Origin: Rhodococcus sp. 06-235-1A
Lineage (GTDB): Bacteria; Actinomycetota; Actinomycetes; Mycobacteriales; Mycobacteriaceae
Direction of reading: 5' to 3'
DNA length: 64,000 nucleotides
Assembly: GCF_002258785.1 (NCBI RefSeq)
Contig: NZ_NOYI01000002.1
Span: 124,001 to 188,000 of the forward strand
Each line of letters opens with the position of its first letter. Within the stretch, counting starts at the first letter, position 1. Under the pieces are notes generated by a model. It had not been told where the DNA came from. It saw nothing but the letters and a program-made list of their open reading frames with translations, and made no database searches. Position numbers and translations under genes: made by a program. Below, piece after piece: positions 1 to 9,389 of this stretch.

Positions 1-441
1 ATCGCCGAGAAGGTCGGCCGAAAAGAACGTCCGATCGAGAAGTTGACCACCCGCGACGGCATCGTCATGGGTCTGGCGCAGTGCCTGGCCCTGATCCCAG
101 GTGTGTCCCGTTCGGGAGCAACGACCAGCGCCGGCCTGTTCCTCGGGCTCGAACGCGAGGCAGCCGTACGATTTTCGTTCCTGCTCGCTATTCCTGCGGT
201 CACGGCCTCCGGTCTGTTCTCGCTGCCCGACGCCTTCGAGCCGGTCGGCTCGGGCCTGGCTGCGTCGGGACCACAGCTGCTGGTGGCCACGGTCATCGCG
301 TTCGGCCTCGGCTACGCCTCGATTGCCTGGTTGCTGAAGTTCGTCGCGAACCACTCGCTGTACTGGTTCGTCGGCTACCGCATCGTGCTGGGTGTCGTGG
401 TGCTCGGCCTGCTGGCCGGCGGGGTCGTGTCCGCAACGTAG
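1..441 (+). CDS. uppP: undecaprenyl-diphosphatase, C-terminal part (5' cut by window edge)
   Basis: The frame is open from base 1, so the gene begins outside the window; 146 codons plus stop are visible. UppP (BacA family) removes a phosphate from undecaprenyl diphosphate at the membrane, recycling the lipid carrier for peptidoglycan and other wall polymers, and gives bacitracin tolerance. The visible part contains the family motif PGVSRSGAT (about bases 97-123), whose Ser/Arg are part of the active site, followed by at least three hydrophobic membrane segments ending in a Leu/Val-rich helix. The following histidine phosphatase, DUF3090 and SCO1664-like genes are the same neighbours uppP has in mycobacteria. 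Identification is firm; only the start is missing. Confidence 0.95.
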   Translation: MAEKVGRKERPIEKLTTRDGIVMGLAQCLALIPGVSRSGATTSAGLFLGLEREAAVRFSFLLAIPAVTASGLFSLPDAFEPVGSGLAASGPQLLVATVIAFGLGYASIAWLLKFVANHSLYWFVGYRIVLGVVVLGLLAGGVVSAT

Positions 442-453
442 ATCCACCCTCAT

Positions 454-459
454 TAGGGT
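454..459 (+). promoter_or_regulatory. -10 hexamer TAGGGT, leaderless promoter of the histidine phosphatase gene
   Basis: TAGGGT fits the actinobacterial TANNNT -10 consensus and lies 7 nt before the ATG at 467. There is no Shine-Dalgarno sequence, so the transcript probably starts at or next to the start codon. No clear -35 is seen. Confidence 0.5.
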
Positions 460-466
460 CGATGCA

Positions 467-1174
467 ATGACAGTCATCTTGCTTCGGCATGGCCGCTCGA
501 CGTCGAATACCGCCGGTACTCTCGCAGGTCGCAGCGCCGGCGTCGAGCTCGACGATCGCGGGCGCGAGCAGGCGCAGGCAGTTGCCGACCGTCTCGGCGA
601 GCTCCCCGTCGCGGAGATCGTCCGCTCGCCACTGCTGCGGTGCGAGCAGACCGTCGAGCCGCTGGCTGCCAAGCTCGGGCTCGCGCCGCTGGTCGAGGAC
701 CGGCTGGTCGAGGTCGACTACGGGCAGTGGACCGGTCGAACGATCAAGGAATTGCTTGCCGAGCCGCTGTGGAAGGTGGTTCAGCAGCATCCGTCGGCTG
801 CGGTGTTTCCTGAGGGCGAAGGCCTGGCCACAGTTCAGCAACGTGCGGTTCGGGCCGTGCGCGAACACGACGCGCGGCTGGCCGCCCAGCACGGTCGAGA
901 TGTGTTGTGGGTGGCGTGCTCGCACGGGGACGTGATCAAGTCGGTGCTGTCGGACGCGATGGGTGCCCACCTGGATTCTTTTCAGCGCATCGTCGCCGAT
1001 CCGGCATCGATCAGTGTCGTTCGCTACACCTCGACGCGACCCTTCGTTCTGCGGACCAACGACACCGGGTCCGATCTGAGCGTGTTCGTACCGAAGGCCG
1101 AGGAGCCGAGCACGCCGGAAGCGGGCAACGCGGACTCTTCGGACGCGGTCGTCGGTGGTGGGGCGGGCACCTAG
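467..1174 (+). CDS. histidine phosphatase / phosphoglycerate-mutase-like protein (MSMEG_4193 family)
   Basis: A 235-aa member of the histidine phosphatase (phosphoglycerate mutase-like) superfamily. The catalytic RHG motif is at residues 7-9 (LLRHGRSTSN), so His8 would be the phosphorylated residue; a second conserved His lies in CSHGDV near residue 150, and an acidic VDYGQW segment lies near residue 80. A longer frame opens at 392, but that would read through the end of uppP; ATG 467 puts the RHG motif at the usual distance from the N terminus and has a -10 hexamer 7 nt upstream. The physiological substrate is unknown. The neighbouring DUF3090 and SCO1664-like genes travel with it across actinobacteria, so the three probably act together, but the process is not established. 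Confidence 0.88.
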   Translation: MTVILLRHGRSTSNTAGTLAGRSAGVELDDRGREQAQAVADRLGELPVAEIVRSPLLRCEQTVEPLAAKLGLAPLVEDRLVEVDYGQWTGRTIKELLAEPLWKVVQQHPSAAVFPEGEGLATVQQRAVRAVREHDARLAAQHGRDVLWVACSHGDVIKSVLSDAMGAHLDSFQRIVADPASISVVRYTSTRPFVLRTNDTGSDLSVFVPKAEEPSTPEAGNADSSDAVVGGGAGT

Positions 1175-1299
1175 AGCTCCGATTCGGCGCTGACACCCTG
1201 ATCGGTGGCAGGCTGGAGGGCAAGCAATACCGTCCGTGGTCGATCTGTGGCCGATAATGAAAGTTCCGCGAATCGCTTCGCGGAGCTGTTCGAGTCGTT

Positions 1300-1307
1300 A
1301 AGGAGGT
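1300..1307 (+). promoter_or_regulatory. strong Shine-Dalgarno of the DUF3090 gene
   Basis: AAGGAGGT lies a few bases before ATG 1311. It is one of the few near-perfect anti-16S matches in the window and fixes this start. Confidence 0.7.
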
Positions 1308-1310
1308 GCA

Positions 1311-1901
1311 ATGCCGCGCGCCATACACGTTTTTCGCACCCCTGATCGTTTCGTTGCCGGGACCGTTGGTGAACCGGGCGACCGAACGTTCTTCCTGCAA
1401 GCGGTGCACGACGCCCGCGTGGTGTCGGTCGCGCTGGAGAAGCAGCAGGTTCAGGTATTGGCCGACCGGATGGGGCTTCTCCTCGAAGAGGTACACCGTC
1501 GTTTCGGGGCGGAGGTACCGGCCGAGGAGGCCGATACGGTCGACACGAGTCCGCTGTTGACTCCGATCGACACCGAGTTCCGTGTGGGCACGATGGGTCT
1601 CGGCTGGGACGCCGATGCCAATGCCGTCGTGGTCGAGCTGTTGGCGGTCAGTGAGGTCGAGGTGGACGAATCGGTCGTTCTCGACGACACCGACGAGGGC
1701 CCAGATGCCGTGCGAGTGTTCCTCACCCCGGTTCAGGCTCGCGAATTCGCGGTTCGGTCCGAACGCGTGATCGCTGCGGGCCGCGCACCGTGCCCGCTGT
1801 GCGGACAGCCGCTGGCCCCCGAGGGGCACGTCTGCATCAGAACCAACGGCTACCGCCGCGGTGCGACGTTCGGACCGGTGACCGAGGTCGACGAGTCTTG
1901 A
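1311..1901 (+). CDS. DUF3090 family protein
   Basis: A 196-aa cytoplasmic protein matching the actinobacterial DUF3090 family (Rv2134c-like), of unknown function. The N terminus (PRAIHVFRTPDRFVAGTVG) and the middle (LGWDADANAVVVE) are family hallmarks. The C terminus holds Cys161, Cys164, His173 and Cys175 in a CPLC-x8-HVC arrangement, which looks like a small zinc-binding knuckle. The start is supported by a strong ribosome binding site. The next gene begins at or just after this stop codon, so the two are probably co-translated. Role unknown; family assignment is confident. Confidence 0.88.
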   Translation: MPRAIHVFRTPDRFVAGTVGEPGDRTFFLQAVHDARVVSVALEKQQVQVLADRMGLLLEEVHRRFGAEVPAEEADTVDTSPLLTPIDTEFRVGTMGLGWDADANAVVVELLAVSEVEVDESVVLDDTDEGPDAVRVFLTPVQAREFAVRSERVIAAGRAPCPLCGQPLAPEGHVCIRTNGYRRGATFGPVTEVDES

Positions 1902-2710
1902 CCGTCGAACTGCCCCCGTTCGAGGGCCGCGAAATCATGGAGACCGGCGAGCTCACCATCGTCGGTCGAGTGGTCTCGGCCAGCAACGCCACGCTGGTGT
2001 GCGAGGCGGGCGAGGGCGAGTCGGCCGTGCGGTGCGTGTACAAGCCGATCCGGGGAGAAGTGCCGCTGTGGGACTTTCCCGACGGCACACTCGCCGGACG
2101 GGAGGTGGCGTCCTACGCGATCTCCGAGGCTCTCGGCTGGGGCGTCATTCCGCCGACGGTTCTGCGTGACGGGCCGTTCGGGCCCGGAATGGTGCAGAAG
2201 TGGATCGATACACCGGAGGAGCATGCGGAGGGACGCGTCGACCTCGTCGATATCTGCCGACCCGATCTGGTGCCCGCAGGGTGGATCCCGGTTCTCCAGG
2301 CGTACGACGGCGAGGGTGAGGAGATCGCGCTCATCCACGCCGACGATCCGCGGCTGCAGCGGATGGCGGTTCTCGACGTGATCCTCAACAACGCCGATCG
2401 CAAGGGCGGCCACGCACTCGAAGGTCTCGACGGCTACGTGTACGGGGTCGATCACGGCATCTGCCTGCACGCCGAGAACAAGTTGCGCACGGTGTTGTGG
2501 GGGTGGGCAGGCCAGGCCGTGGACGACGCACTGATGTCCGACGTGGTGCGGTTCGTCGAGACGTTCGACGCGGTCGTCGCACCACGATTGGTCGACAAGA
2601 TCACCCTGACCGAAACGGTCGCGGTTCTCGATCGGGCTCAGGAGTTGATCGCCCGCCCGGTCATGCCGGAGCCTCGTTCGAGCAGACCCATACCCTGGCC
2701 CGCCTTCTGA
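1898..2710 (+). CDS. SCO1664 family protein (PI3/PI4-kinase-like fold, function unknown)
   Basis: A 270-aa member of the SCO1664 family (Rv2133c-like). The sequence carries features of the atypical PI3/PI4-kinase-like fold: a Lys in the CVYKPIRGE segment near residue 50, a DVILNNADRKGGH segment near residues 160-172 resembling the catalytic loop, and VDHGICLH near 185-192 resembling the metal-binding DxG position. This suggests a phosphotransferase, but no substrate is known. TTG 1898 overlaps the DUF3090 stop as TTGA, consistent with coupling; ATG 1937 (257 aa) is the alternative. The gene ends just before mshC, as in mycobacteria. Confidence 0.8.
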   Translation: MTVELPPFEGREIMETGELTIVGRVVSASNATLVCEAGEGESAVRCVYKPIRGEVPLWDFPDGTLAGREVASYAISEALGWGVIPPTVLRDGPFGPGMVQKWIDTPEEHAEGRVDLVDICRPDLVPAGWIPVLQAYDGEGEEIALIHADDPRLQRMAVLDVILNNADRKGGHALEGLDGYVYGVDHGICLHAENKLRTVLWGWAGQAVDDALMSDVVRFVETFDAVVAPRLVDKITLTETVAVLDRAQELIARPVMPEPRSSRPIPWPAF

Positions 2711-2721
2711 TCGGGCTCGGA

Positions 2722-2727
2722 TAGGCT
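2722..2727 (+). promoter_or_regulatory. -10 hexamer TAGGCT, leaderless promoter of mshC
   Basis: TAGGCT lies 7 nt before ATG 2735, with no Shine-Dalgarno sequence. This suggests mshC can be transcribed independently of the upstream cluster as a leaderless mRNA. Confidence 0.5.
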
Positions 2728-2734
2728 CGGCTGC

Positions 2735-3976
2735 ATGCATTCTTGGTCGAGCCCGGAGATCCCGACAATTCCCGGACAGGGTCCAGCGCTTCGATTGTTC
2801 GACACCGCCGACCGCCAGGTACGCCCCGTCACCCCCGGTTCGACGGCGCGGATGTACGTCTGCGGAATCACCCCGTACGACGCCACCCACCTCGGGCACG
2901 CCGCGACGTACCTCACGTTCGACCTGATCAACCGGCTGTGGCGAGATGCGGGCACTGAGGTGCACTACGTACAGAACGTGACCGACGTCGACGATCCGCT
3001 GTTCGAGCGTGCAGACCGTGACGGTGAGGATTGGCGCGATCTGGGAGCACGTGAGATCGAACTCTTCCGCGCCGACATGGAGGCGCTGCGGGTGATCGCA
3101 CCGCGTGACTACATCGGTGCCGTCGAGTCCGTCGACGAGGTCGTCGAACTGGTGGAGAAGTTGATCGCGGCCGGTGCCGCCTACGTCGTCGACGATGCCG
3201 AGTACCCCGACGTGTACTTCCGGGCCGACGCAACCGAGCAGTTCGGTTACGAGTCCGGCTACGACCGCGCCACGATGGACAGGTTCTTCGCCGAACGCGG
3301 CGGTGATCCGGATCGGGCGGGCAAGCGTGATTCTCTCGATGCGCTGCTCTGGCGCGCCGTGCGACCGGGTGAGCCGTCGTGGCCGTCGCCGTGGGGTCCA
3401 GGTCGGCCCGGCTGGCACATCGAGTGCGCGGCGATCGCGCTCAACCGGATCGGGTCCGGGTTCGATATCCAGGGCGGTGGAAGCGATCTCATCTTCCCGC
3501 ACCACGAATTCTCGGCCGCACACGCCGAGGCTGCTACCGGTGATCCCCGCTTCGCCCGCCACTACGTGCACACGGGAATGATCGGGCTCGACGGCGAGAA
3601 GATGTCCAAGAGCCGCGGCAATCTGGTGTTCGTCTCCAAGCTTCGAGCCGAGAACGTCGACCCCGCGGCCGTACGACTCGGTCTGCTCGCCGGGCACTAC
3701 CGCCAGGATCGGCCCTGGTCCGACGAGGTCCTCGAACGGGCCCACGTTCGGCTCGCACTGTGGCGTCGAGCCGCGGCGCTCGAGAGCGCAGCGTCGGCCG
3801 ACGACGTGATCAACCGGTTGCGTCAACACCTGGCCGACGATCTGGACACCCCCAAGGCACTCGACGCTCTCGACGCGTGGGCGAGCTTCGCGGTCGAACG
3901 CGGTGGCTCCGATTCGGGCGCGCCCGGTGCCTTCGCCGACGCGGTCGACGCCTTGCTCGGGGTTCCTCTCCGTTAG
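2735..3976 (+). CDS. mshC: L-cysteine:1D-myo-inositol 2-amino-2-deoxy-alpha-D-glucopyranoside ligase
   Basis: A 413-aa enzyme of mycothiol biosynthesis that joins cysteine to GlcN-inositol using ATP. It is a cysteinyl-tRNA synthetase paralogue lacking the tRNA-binding C-terminal domain, which matches its short length. The HIGH-type motif is present as HLGHA, the KMSKS loop is intact at residues 289-293, and zinc-ligand positions resembling those of CysS are visible in VCGITPYD and HIECAA. MshC is distinguished from CysS by its N-terminal extension and the [16 protein letters not shown] region. The 3' end overlaps the convergent jetD stop by 4 bp (3973-3976). Presence of this gene shows that the organism makes mycothiol. 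Confidence 0.95.
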   Translation: MHSWSSPEIPTIPGQGPALRLFDTADRQVRPVTPGSTARMYVCGITPYDATHLGHAATYLTFDLINRLWRDAGTEVHYVQNVTDVDDPLFERADRDGEDWRDLGAREIELFRADMEALRVIAPRDYIGAVESVDEVVELVEKLIAAGAAYVVDDAEYPDVYFRADATEQFGYESGYDRATMDRFFAERGGDPDRAGKRDSLDALLWRAVRPGEPSWPSPWGPGRPGWHIECAAIALNRIGSGFDIQGGGSDLIFPHHEFSAAHAEAATGDPRFARHYVHTGMIGLDGEKMSKSRGNLVFVSKLRAENVDPAAVRLGLLAGHYRQDRPWSDEVLERAHVRLALWRRAAALESAASADDVINRLRQHLADDLDTPKALDALDAWASFAVERGGSDSGAPGAFADAVDALLGVPLR

Positions 3977-5223
3977 GTCGAGTCCCCGGTCCGCAGATCC
4001 GTCAGCAGATCCGGGATCAATCGTTCTTCCATGACGGCTCTGCCCGAGTCACGCAGGGCGGCAGCCAGTTCCGGATCCCACGGACTGCCCGTCGGATGAC
4101 CTTTCAGTGGCTCGGAATTTCGTGCATCGAGCGCGTGACGGTACGAATCGACGTCCATGCGCCACGGTGTCGCGTCGTATCGGGAGATGGCTCGAGTCAC
4201 CATGTGCACTCCGGCCCAGTCGAAATCGGCACGCCAGCGGATGGTGGTGCCGGGTGCGCGGAAGCCGAGAAGTTTGTGGACAGCGGCAGAGGGCTGACCG
4301 TCGGTACAGATCAGGCTCGCGCAGTTCGAGCCGAGAGTCCGGGCTGCAGCGGCGAGTACGGCCACGTTCTCGCAGACGAACACTGTGGACGAGGTGTTGG
4401 TGAGTGGGCCACGCGAGAGCATGTCGACGGTGAGGGGAAAGGGCACACCCTCGTCGGCAGCCTCGTTCAGCCAACGTGCCACCGTATGGGTCTGGTCGAC
4501 GCGGTAGCCGAGCAACAGTACCCGGCTGGACACTGCGTCGACCGATACCCCGGCGGTCTCCCACAGTGCCCGGATTCCTACCGGATCCGCGGGGCGAGGC
4601 ACGTTCTCGCGCAACGACAATGCGTCGAGGACGAGTTTCGGCGCACCACCGGCCGAGAGTGCCTTGGTATCACTGCAGGCCAATTCGGCGAGCTCGGTCA
4701 GCGACATCCCGTCCACCGGAAGCAGCGCGAGGACCTGCGTGGCCACCCCGAGCGCATCTACCGCGACGCGGCCGCCGAGGGTGCCGTCCTGATTGAGCAG
4801 CGAGGCGATCCAGTGGTCGATCCACTCGCGATCGGTTCCGCCTCCGAGGGTCTCCCGGGCCCGATCGAGTGCATCGGCTCGCACCTGTGCCTTGTCCGCT
4901 GCGATGCGCTTCTTGTCCTGCAGCGGTGCCTGCCGAGTGAGGGTGTCGATCAGTCCGAGACCGCCGTTGAGAGGATGGCTCAGCCACGCGTCGAACCGCT
5001 CCAGGTCGAGCCTGGTGCTGCGCGCCCGAGAATGCAGACTGGAGTTGGATCGAGAGATCGCACTGCACAGACGCCACAGCTCCGGTGCGTCGCTCAGATC
5101 GACGGTGATGTTGCCCCCGACGCGAAGCCAGTTGGACTCCAACTTCTTTCGCGCAGCCTCCAGCAGCGCAGCCAATTCGACGCTGCCCCGCCATTCGCTG
5201 TTATCGGACAAACTCCAACCCAC
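3973..5223 (-). CDS. jetD: Wadjet type II nuclease subunit JetD (TIGR02679; DUF3323-DUF2399)
   Basis: A 416-aa last gene of the jetABCD operon. In Wadjet systems JetD is the nuclease that cleaves closed circular plasmid DNA held by the SMC-like JetABC complex. The N-terminal half corresponds to DUF3323 and the C-terminal half to DUF2399, a Toprim-like domain. The expected acidic residues are visible: Glu285 in VFVCENVAV, and Asp333/Asp335 in RADFDWAG, with CTDGQPS (307-313) between them. The GTG start at 5223 lies inside jetC, giving a 23-bp overlap and implying translational coupling. The catalytic residues look intact. Family identity is confident; the Wadjet subtype rests on my recollection of the TIGR02677-02680 gene set. 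Confidence 0.9.
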   Translation of the reverse strand: MGWSLSDNSEWRGSVELAALLEAARKKLESNWLRVGGNITVDLSDAPELWRLCSAISRSNSSLHSRARSTRLDLERFDAWLSHPLNGGLGLIDTLTRQAPLQDKKRIAADKAQVRADALDRARETLGGGTDREWIDHWIASLLNQDGTLGGRVAVDALGVATQVLALLPVDGMSLTELAELACSDTKALSAGGAPKLVLDALSLRENVPRPADPVGIRALWETAGVSVDAVSSRVLLLGYRVDQTHTVARWLNEAADEGVPFPLTVDMLSRGPLTNTSSTVFVCENVAVLAAAARTLGSNCASLICTDGQPSAAVHKLLGFRAPGTTIRWRADFDWAGVHMVTRAISRYDATPWRMDVDSYRHALDARNSEPLKGHPTGSPWDPELAAALRDSGRAVMEERLIPDLLTDLRTGDST

Positions 5224-8200
5224 CTTCGGTTCGGGTCGGTACCCTGCGGGTCAGCGGTGACCCGAGTGCTGCGGCGAGATCGGTACCGTCGTGTTCGGCG
5301 AACAGTTCGCCGTTCTCCCACACCAGAAGTGCTGCGCTGACGGTGTTCTCGGCCGTCGAGTGCGCCAGATCGTAGTGAGCACAACCGGGGACGTCCCCGT
5401 AGGTGATCCACAGGTCGTATCCGGTCATGAACAGATCGAGATCGAATTGCACACTCAGGCCGAGCAATTCGCTGCGGCCGTTGTCGTCGACACCGGCGAA
5501 TGCCTCGTCCAGCGCCAGCAGTCGAGGCGAGTGCGGATCGGCAGAGGACAGCATCACGTGCGCCGCAGCGAACAGTGGCAGATGCAGCGACACCGATTGC
5601 TCACCACCCGAGAGCGCACTGTGGCGTGCGACGGTGAGCCGATCCTCGTTGCCGTCACCGCTGATGAGCGTGAAGGCGAACACGCGCCAGCGGCGATAGT
5701 CCAGTGTCGTGGAGAGGATCTCGGGGTACGACCTCTCCGGATGCGCCGCGCGAGCGATCCTGATCTCCGACGCGAAATGGGCCCGCATCGCAGCCAGATC
5801 GTCCTGGTTCAGCGCCGAGGCGTCGCGATCGAGCAGCTTGGACACCGCCCGGGCACCGTCGTCGAGGTTGTCTGCGAGAACCCAGTGCACACCGATCGTG
5901 TTGCCCGAGGACATGCGGCGCTGCTTCATCTCGGCGGACATCTGCGCGATCAGTTCACGTGCGTCGACGGTGCGCTCGTGAATCTGCTGCGCCAGGCCGG
6001 TCAGCAGTGCATCTTCGAGAATCCGGCGCTCCTGCTCGGTCAGCAGCAACTCCTGATCGGCTCTCGCCGCACCGATTCGGTCGGCGAAGTCTCCGACCGA
6101 CGAGTAGCCCTGCTCGTCCTGCACACGCACCACCGTCAAGCCGTCCGGCGCATCCCACTGCAGGCGGTAGTCCTGACCCGATGCCGCCAGTTGCGAGTCG
6201 AACTCCTGCAGCGCACTCGTCAGCGCCGTCCGGGTCGACTTCCGACTCGAGTCACTGACTTTCACCGACGCCGTCGCCGCATCGAGTGCCGAGTGCAACG
6301 CACGCACCACCGGCGGAAGCACCGGAACCTCGTCGTCGGGACCGTCGGCCTGTTGGACTCGATACAGGATCTGTTCGACGCTCAGCCACGCCGACTCGCT
6401 GGCCGGCCAGGCGTAGGTCTCGTGAATGCCGAGAATGCCGAGTAGGTCCTTACGGGCATACGGCGCGAGCCGCACTGCGTCGCCCAGAGTTTCGGTGACG
6501 GCACCGCGCAGGCCTTCCAGCGCTGTGTTGCAGCCGCCCTCGGCCTTGCCGATCGCTTCGCCGGCTTCCTTGTCCGCTTTACGCGCGGCCCGCTGCTCGG
6601 CGCGGCATTTCTCGATGCGTTCGCGCGCGTTCTCCAGATCGGTGTCGATCTGTTCGGCGGTGGCACCGAGCTTTTCGCTCAGGAGCTCGAGGCGTTGGAC
6701 CTGCTGCCGGTAGTTCTCGTCGGCTATCGCGGCTTCCTCGGCGAGTTCCTCGGCCAACCCGGTTGCCTCTTCGAGTCGGTTGGTTGCTTCGCGGGCGCGT
6801 TCTGTTTCGCGTGTGTGCTCGCCGCGCTTGCGGATCACCACCGAGCCCTGATGCTCGAAATGCCGAATCGCCGCGGCGAGGGCATCGATGTCGCGACCGA
6901 GGTGCGGGGTGCGGTGCGCCACAGCGACGGTGCGCAGCTGCTTCTCCTTCGCGGACAGGTCTGCGATCGCCTGGTCGAATTCGCGGTCGGCCGCGGCAGA
7001 ACCCTCCTTGGAGGTGCGCAGCGCCCCCGCAGCGGCGGTGACCGCACGTTGCGCCTTCACGATGGCCGAGACCCGGGGGAGTTGCTTGGCGGCTGCTCCC
7101 AGAGCCTGAACCAATTCGCGGGCAGATCGCTCGTCGGCCGTCGCGGTCTCGAGTGCGGCGGTCGCGGTGTCGATCGCTGCGCCGAGCTCGGCGATGCGTT
7201 GCTCTCGCCGACGCGCCCGGGCCGTCGCACCGATGTACTCGGCATCGGTCTTGGTGTGGCGGCCCTGCTGCACCCCCTGCCAGTACCGACCGTCGATACC
7301 TATCGAGACGGCACTACCCGGAGAAACGCCTTGATCCTGCTGCAGTGCAACCGAACTCAGTACGTCGAGGATCCGCGATTCGGATACGGCAGTACCGGGC
7401 TCAGGCTCGAGGACGGACGCCAACGTGGTCTCGGTCGGCCTCGAGGCCTCCGGCAGCGGCGACAGATACTGCTCCGAGTTCGAGTCGCCGGGGAAGTCCG
7501 CGGTCGGATGAATCCAGCCGTCGAGCAGATTGGCCGCCTGCAGCGCGGATTCGATCCCCGCCGCGTCGGTGGGGGAGACGGTGTCGGCAAACCGAACGAG
7601 CTGCCACAGTGGTGCACCCGAGAGTTCGGCGCGAGATCCCGTTCGTGCGGCGAACGGCGGTGGCGCATCATCGTGTTCGGCCTGCACCAGCGTCAATTCG
7701 TCACGCAGCACGGTCAATTCGGTCGTACGCGTGCTCACGTCCACACGAGCCTGCGCCTGTCGAGCGCGGATCGAGTCGATACCGTCGGCGGTCTGCTCGG
7801 CAAGAACCGATTCCAGACTCGGGGCGTCGTCGTCGCCGATCTCTGCCAACGCCGCGTCGAGGGCCTCGAATGCCGTCGCGGTGATGCCTGCGGAGGAATA
7901 CAGGGTCGAATTGGTCGACCACCACGCCCGCAGTCCCGAAGCGAACTGCGCCTTCTCCAGGTCGACGGTGGCCTCGGCTTCGGTGACCGCCGCCGACGCC
8001 GCCTCGAGCATCTCGCGAGCCTTCGAAGCGGCCTTCTCCGCGCGAGCGCGTTCCGTCGCCGCCTTGTCGACGGTTCCCAGCGCCTCTCGCACCGCCCGCA
8101 CGTCGCCGTCGCGTTCCTCGGCATGGCCGCGCAGAGCGGTGCTGATCTGATCGCTTCGCGCTGTTCCGGGCAGCGGTGTCCAGACGATACCCGCGTCCTC

Positions 8201-9385
8201 GGCCGCCGTCTGCAACTCCTCTTCGGCACGGGTCACCCCGGCAACGGAGTCCCGGAGTGCGGAATCGGCCCGAGCCGCCTCGCTGGTGCGCTGTTCCAGT
8301 TCGGCGTGCGCCTTGCGTGCGCGGTCGGCCTGCTGGGCCGTCGAGATCTCCAGCTTCGCAGCGGATTCGGCCAGATCGTCCAGTTGCTGTTTGCCCTCGT
8401 AGGCGCTCGAGCGCTGCAGTGTTTCGCGGTCTGCGACGGCCTGATCCAAAGCGCGTTCGGCCTCGTCGAATCGAGTTTCCGCTGCCGCCCGTTCCAACAG
8501 GCGCCGGTCCTTCAAAGCAGCCGCGGCGAAGTGTGCGGTGGTCGCATGGGTCATTGCTTCGAGCCGGCGCGAGACCTGCTCGACGTCCGAGCGCGTCTGT
8601 ACTCGAAGATATTTGGAGTACACGGAGACGAAGTTCTTGGCGGCATGATCGGCCTGCGCCAAACCTTCGAGCGCCCGGCCCACTTCTTCCATGTCGGAGA
8701 ACGAGCGTGCAGCTTCGAGTACCAACTGCTCGTCCAATGGACGCAGGCCGTCGGTCAAGGCCTGCGACAGACCCTTGGGGTCCAGATTCTTCGCCAACTG
8801 CGGACGGCGAAGTGTCAGAATCAGATTGATGAGCTGGTCGTAACGCTGGGCACCGAGACCGAACATGCGGGCGTCGATCGCGGCCCGATAGTCGACCGGG
8901 CGATCGGTCAGGGCGTCGGTGCCCAGCTCCTCACCGAGTTGCTTCTTCGTCAACGGCCGGTCGTCGGAACCGAACAGCGAGAAGTCCACGCCCACTCGGC
9001 CGTCGGCGACGAAGTACCAACGGGTCACCTTGTCGTTGTGTCGGCTGGCGCGCATGCCGATGCCGACTGTCACCGATTCGGGATCCTCGCGCGATCCGCG
9101 CCCGAATTCCATCCACACGTACGAGTGTGCGCTCTCCTGCCCTCGGTAGAGCAGGTTCGATTTCATCGTCCGTTCTTCTCCGGCAAACGGATTGAGCCGG
9201 CGCGGTTCGATGCGGCCGTCCAGTACGAACGGGAACAGCACTTCGAGCGCTTTGGTCTTGCCGGATCCGTTGGGGCCACGCAATACCAGGCGACCGTCTG
9301 CGAACGAGAACTCCTGATCGCGGTAGTCCCACAGGTTGACGATCCCTGCTCGCGTCGGCCGAAAGCGTGTCGAGTGTGCGGTCAT
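5201..9385 (-). CDS. jetC: Wadjet type II SMC-like ATPase JetC (TIGR02680)
   Basis: A 1394-aa SMC/MukB-like ATPase. The N-terminal head has Walker A GPNGSGKT at residues 37-44, after the IVNLWDYRDQEFSF segment. A long middle region rich in Ala, Glu, Arg and Leu heptads (about 220-1100) is predicted coiled coil, interrupted by a hinge-like segment around 550-740. The C-terminal head has the ABC signature LSGGEQ at about 1258-1263 and Walker B LLALDE at about 1289-1294, so the ATPase should be active. In Wadjet, JetC forms the loop-extruding motor with JetA and JetB. The start is 4 bp downstream of the jetB stop, and the 3' end overlaps jetD. Confidence 0.93.
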   Translation of the reverse strand: MTAHSTRFRPTRAGIVNLWDYRDQEFSFADGRLVLRGPNGSGKTKALEVLFPFVLDGRIEPRRLNPFAGEERTMKSNLLYRGQESAHSYVWMEFGRGSREDPESVTVGIGMRASRHNDKVTRWYFVADGRVGVDFSLFGSDDRPLTKKQLGEELGTDALTDRPVDYRAAIDARMFGLGAQRYDQLINLILTLRRPQLAKNLDPKGLSQALTDGLRPLDEQLVLEAARSFSDMEEVGRALEGLAQADHAAKNFVSVYSKYLRVQTRSDVEQVSRRLEAMTHATTAHFAAAALKDRRLLERAAAETRFDEAERALDQAVADRETLQRSSAYEGKQQLDDLAESAAKLEISTAQQADRARKAHAELEQRTSEAARADSALRDSVAGVTRAEEELQTAAEDAGIVWTPLPGTARSDQISTALRGHAEERDGDVRAVREALGTVDKAATERARAEKAASKAREMLEAASAAVTEAEATVDLEKAQFASGLRAWWSTNSTLYSSAGITATAFEALDAALAEIGDDDAPSLESVLAEQTADGIDSIRARQAQARVDVSTRTTELTVLRDELTLVQAEHDDAPPPFAARTGSRAELSGAPLWQLVRFADTVSPTDAAGIESALQAANLLDGWIHPTADFPGDSNSEQYLSPLPEASRPTETTLASVLEPEPGTAVSESRILDVLSSVALQQDQGVSPGSAVSIGIDGRYWQGVQQGRHTKTDAEYIGATARARRREQRIAELGAAIDTATAALETATADERSARELVQALGAAAKQLPRVSAIVKAQRAVTAAAGALRTSKEGSAAADREFDQAIADLSAKEKQLRTVAVAHRTPHLGRDIDALAAAIRHFEHQGSVVIRKRGEHTRETERAREATNRLEEATGLAEELAEEAAIADENYRQQVQRLELLSEKLGATAEQIDTDLENARERIEKCRAEQRAARKADKEAGEAIGKAEGGCNTALEGLRGAVTETLGDAVRLAPYARKDLLGILGIHETYAWPASESAWLSVEQILYRVQQADGPDDEVPVLPPVVRALHSALDAATASVKVSDSSRKSTRTALTSALQEFDSQLAASGQDYRLQWDAPDGLTVVRVQDEQGYSSVGDFADRIGAARADQELLLTEQERRILEDALLTGLAQQIHERTVDARELIAQMSAEMKQRRMSSGNTIGVHWVLADNLDDGARAVSKLLDRDASALNQDDLAAMRAHFASEIRIARAAHPERSYPEILSTTLDYRRWRVFAFTLISGDGNEDRLTVARHSALSGGEQSVSLHLPLFAAAHVMLSSADPHSPRLLALDEAFAGVDDNGRSELLGLSVQFDLDLFMTGYDLWITYGDVPGCAHYDLAHSTAENTVSAALLVWENGELFAEHDGTDLAAALGSPLTRRVPTRTEGGLEFVR

Positions 9386-9389
9386 CTAC

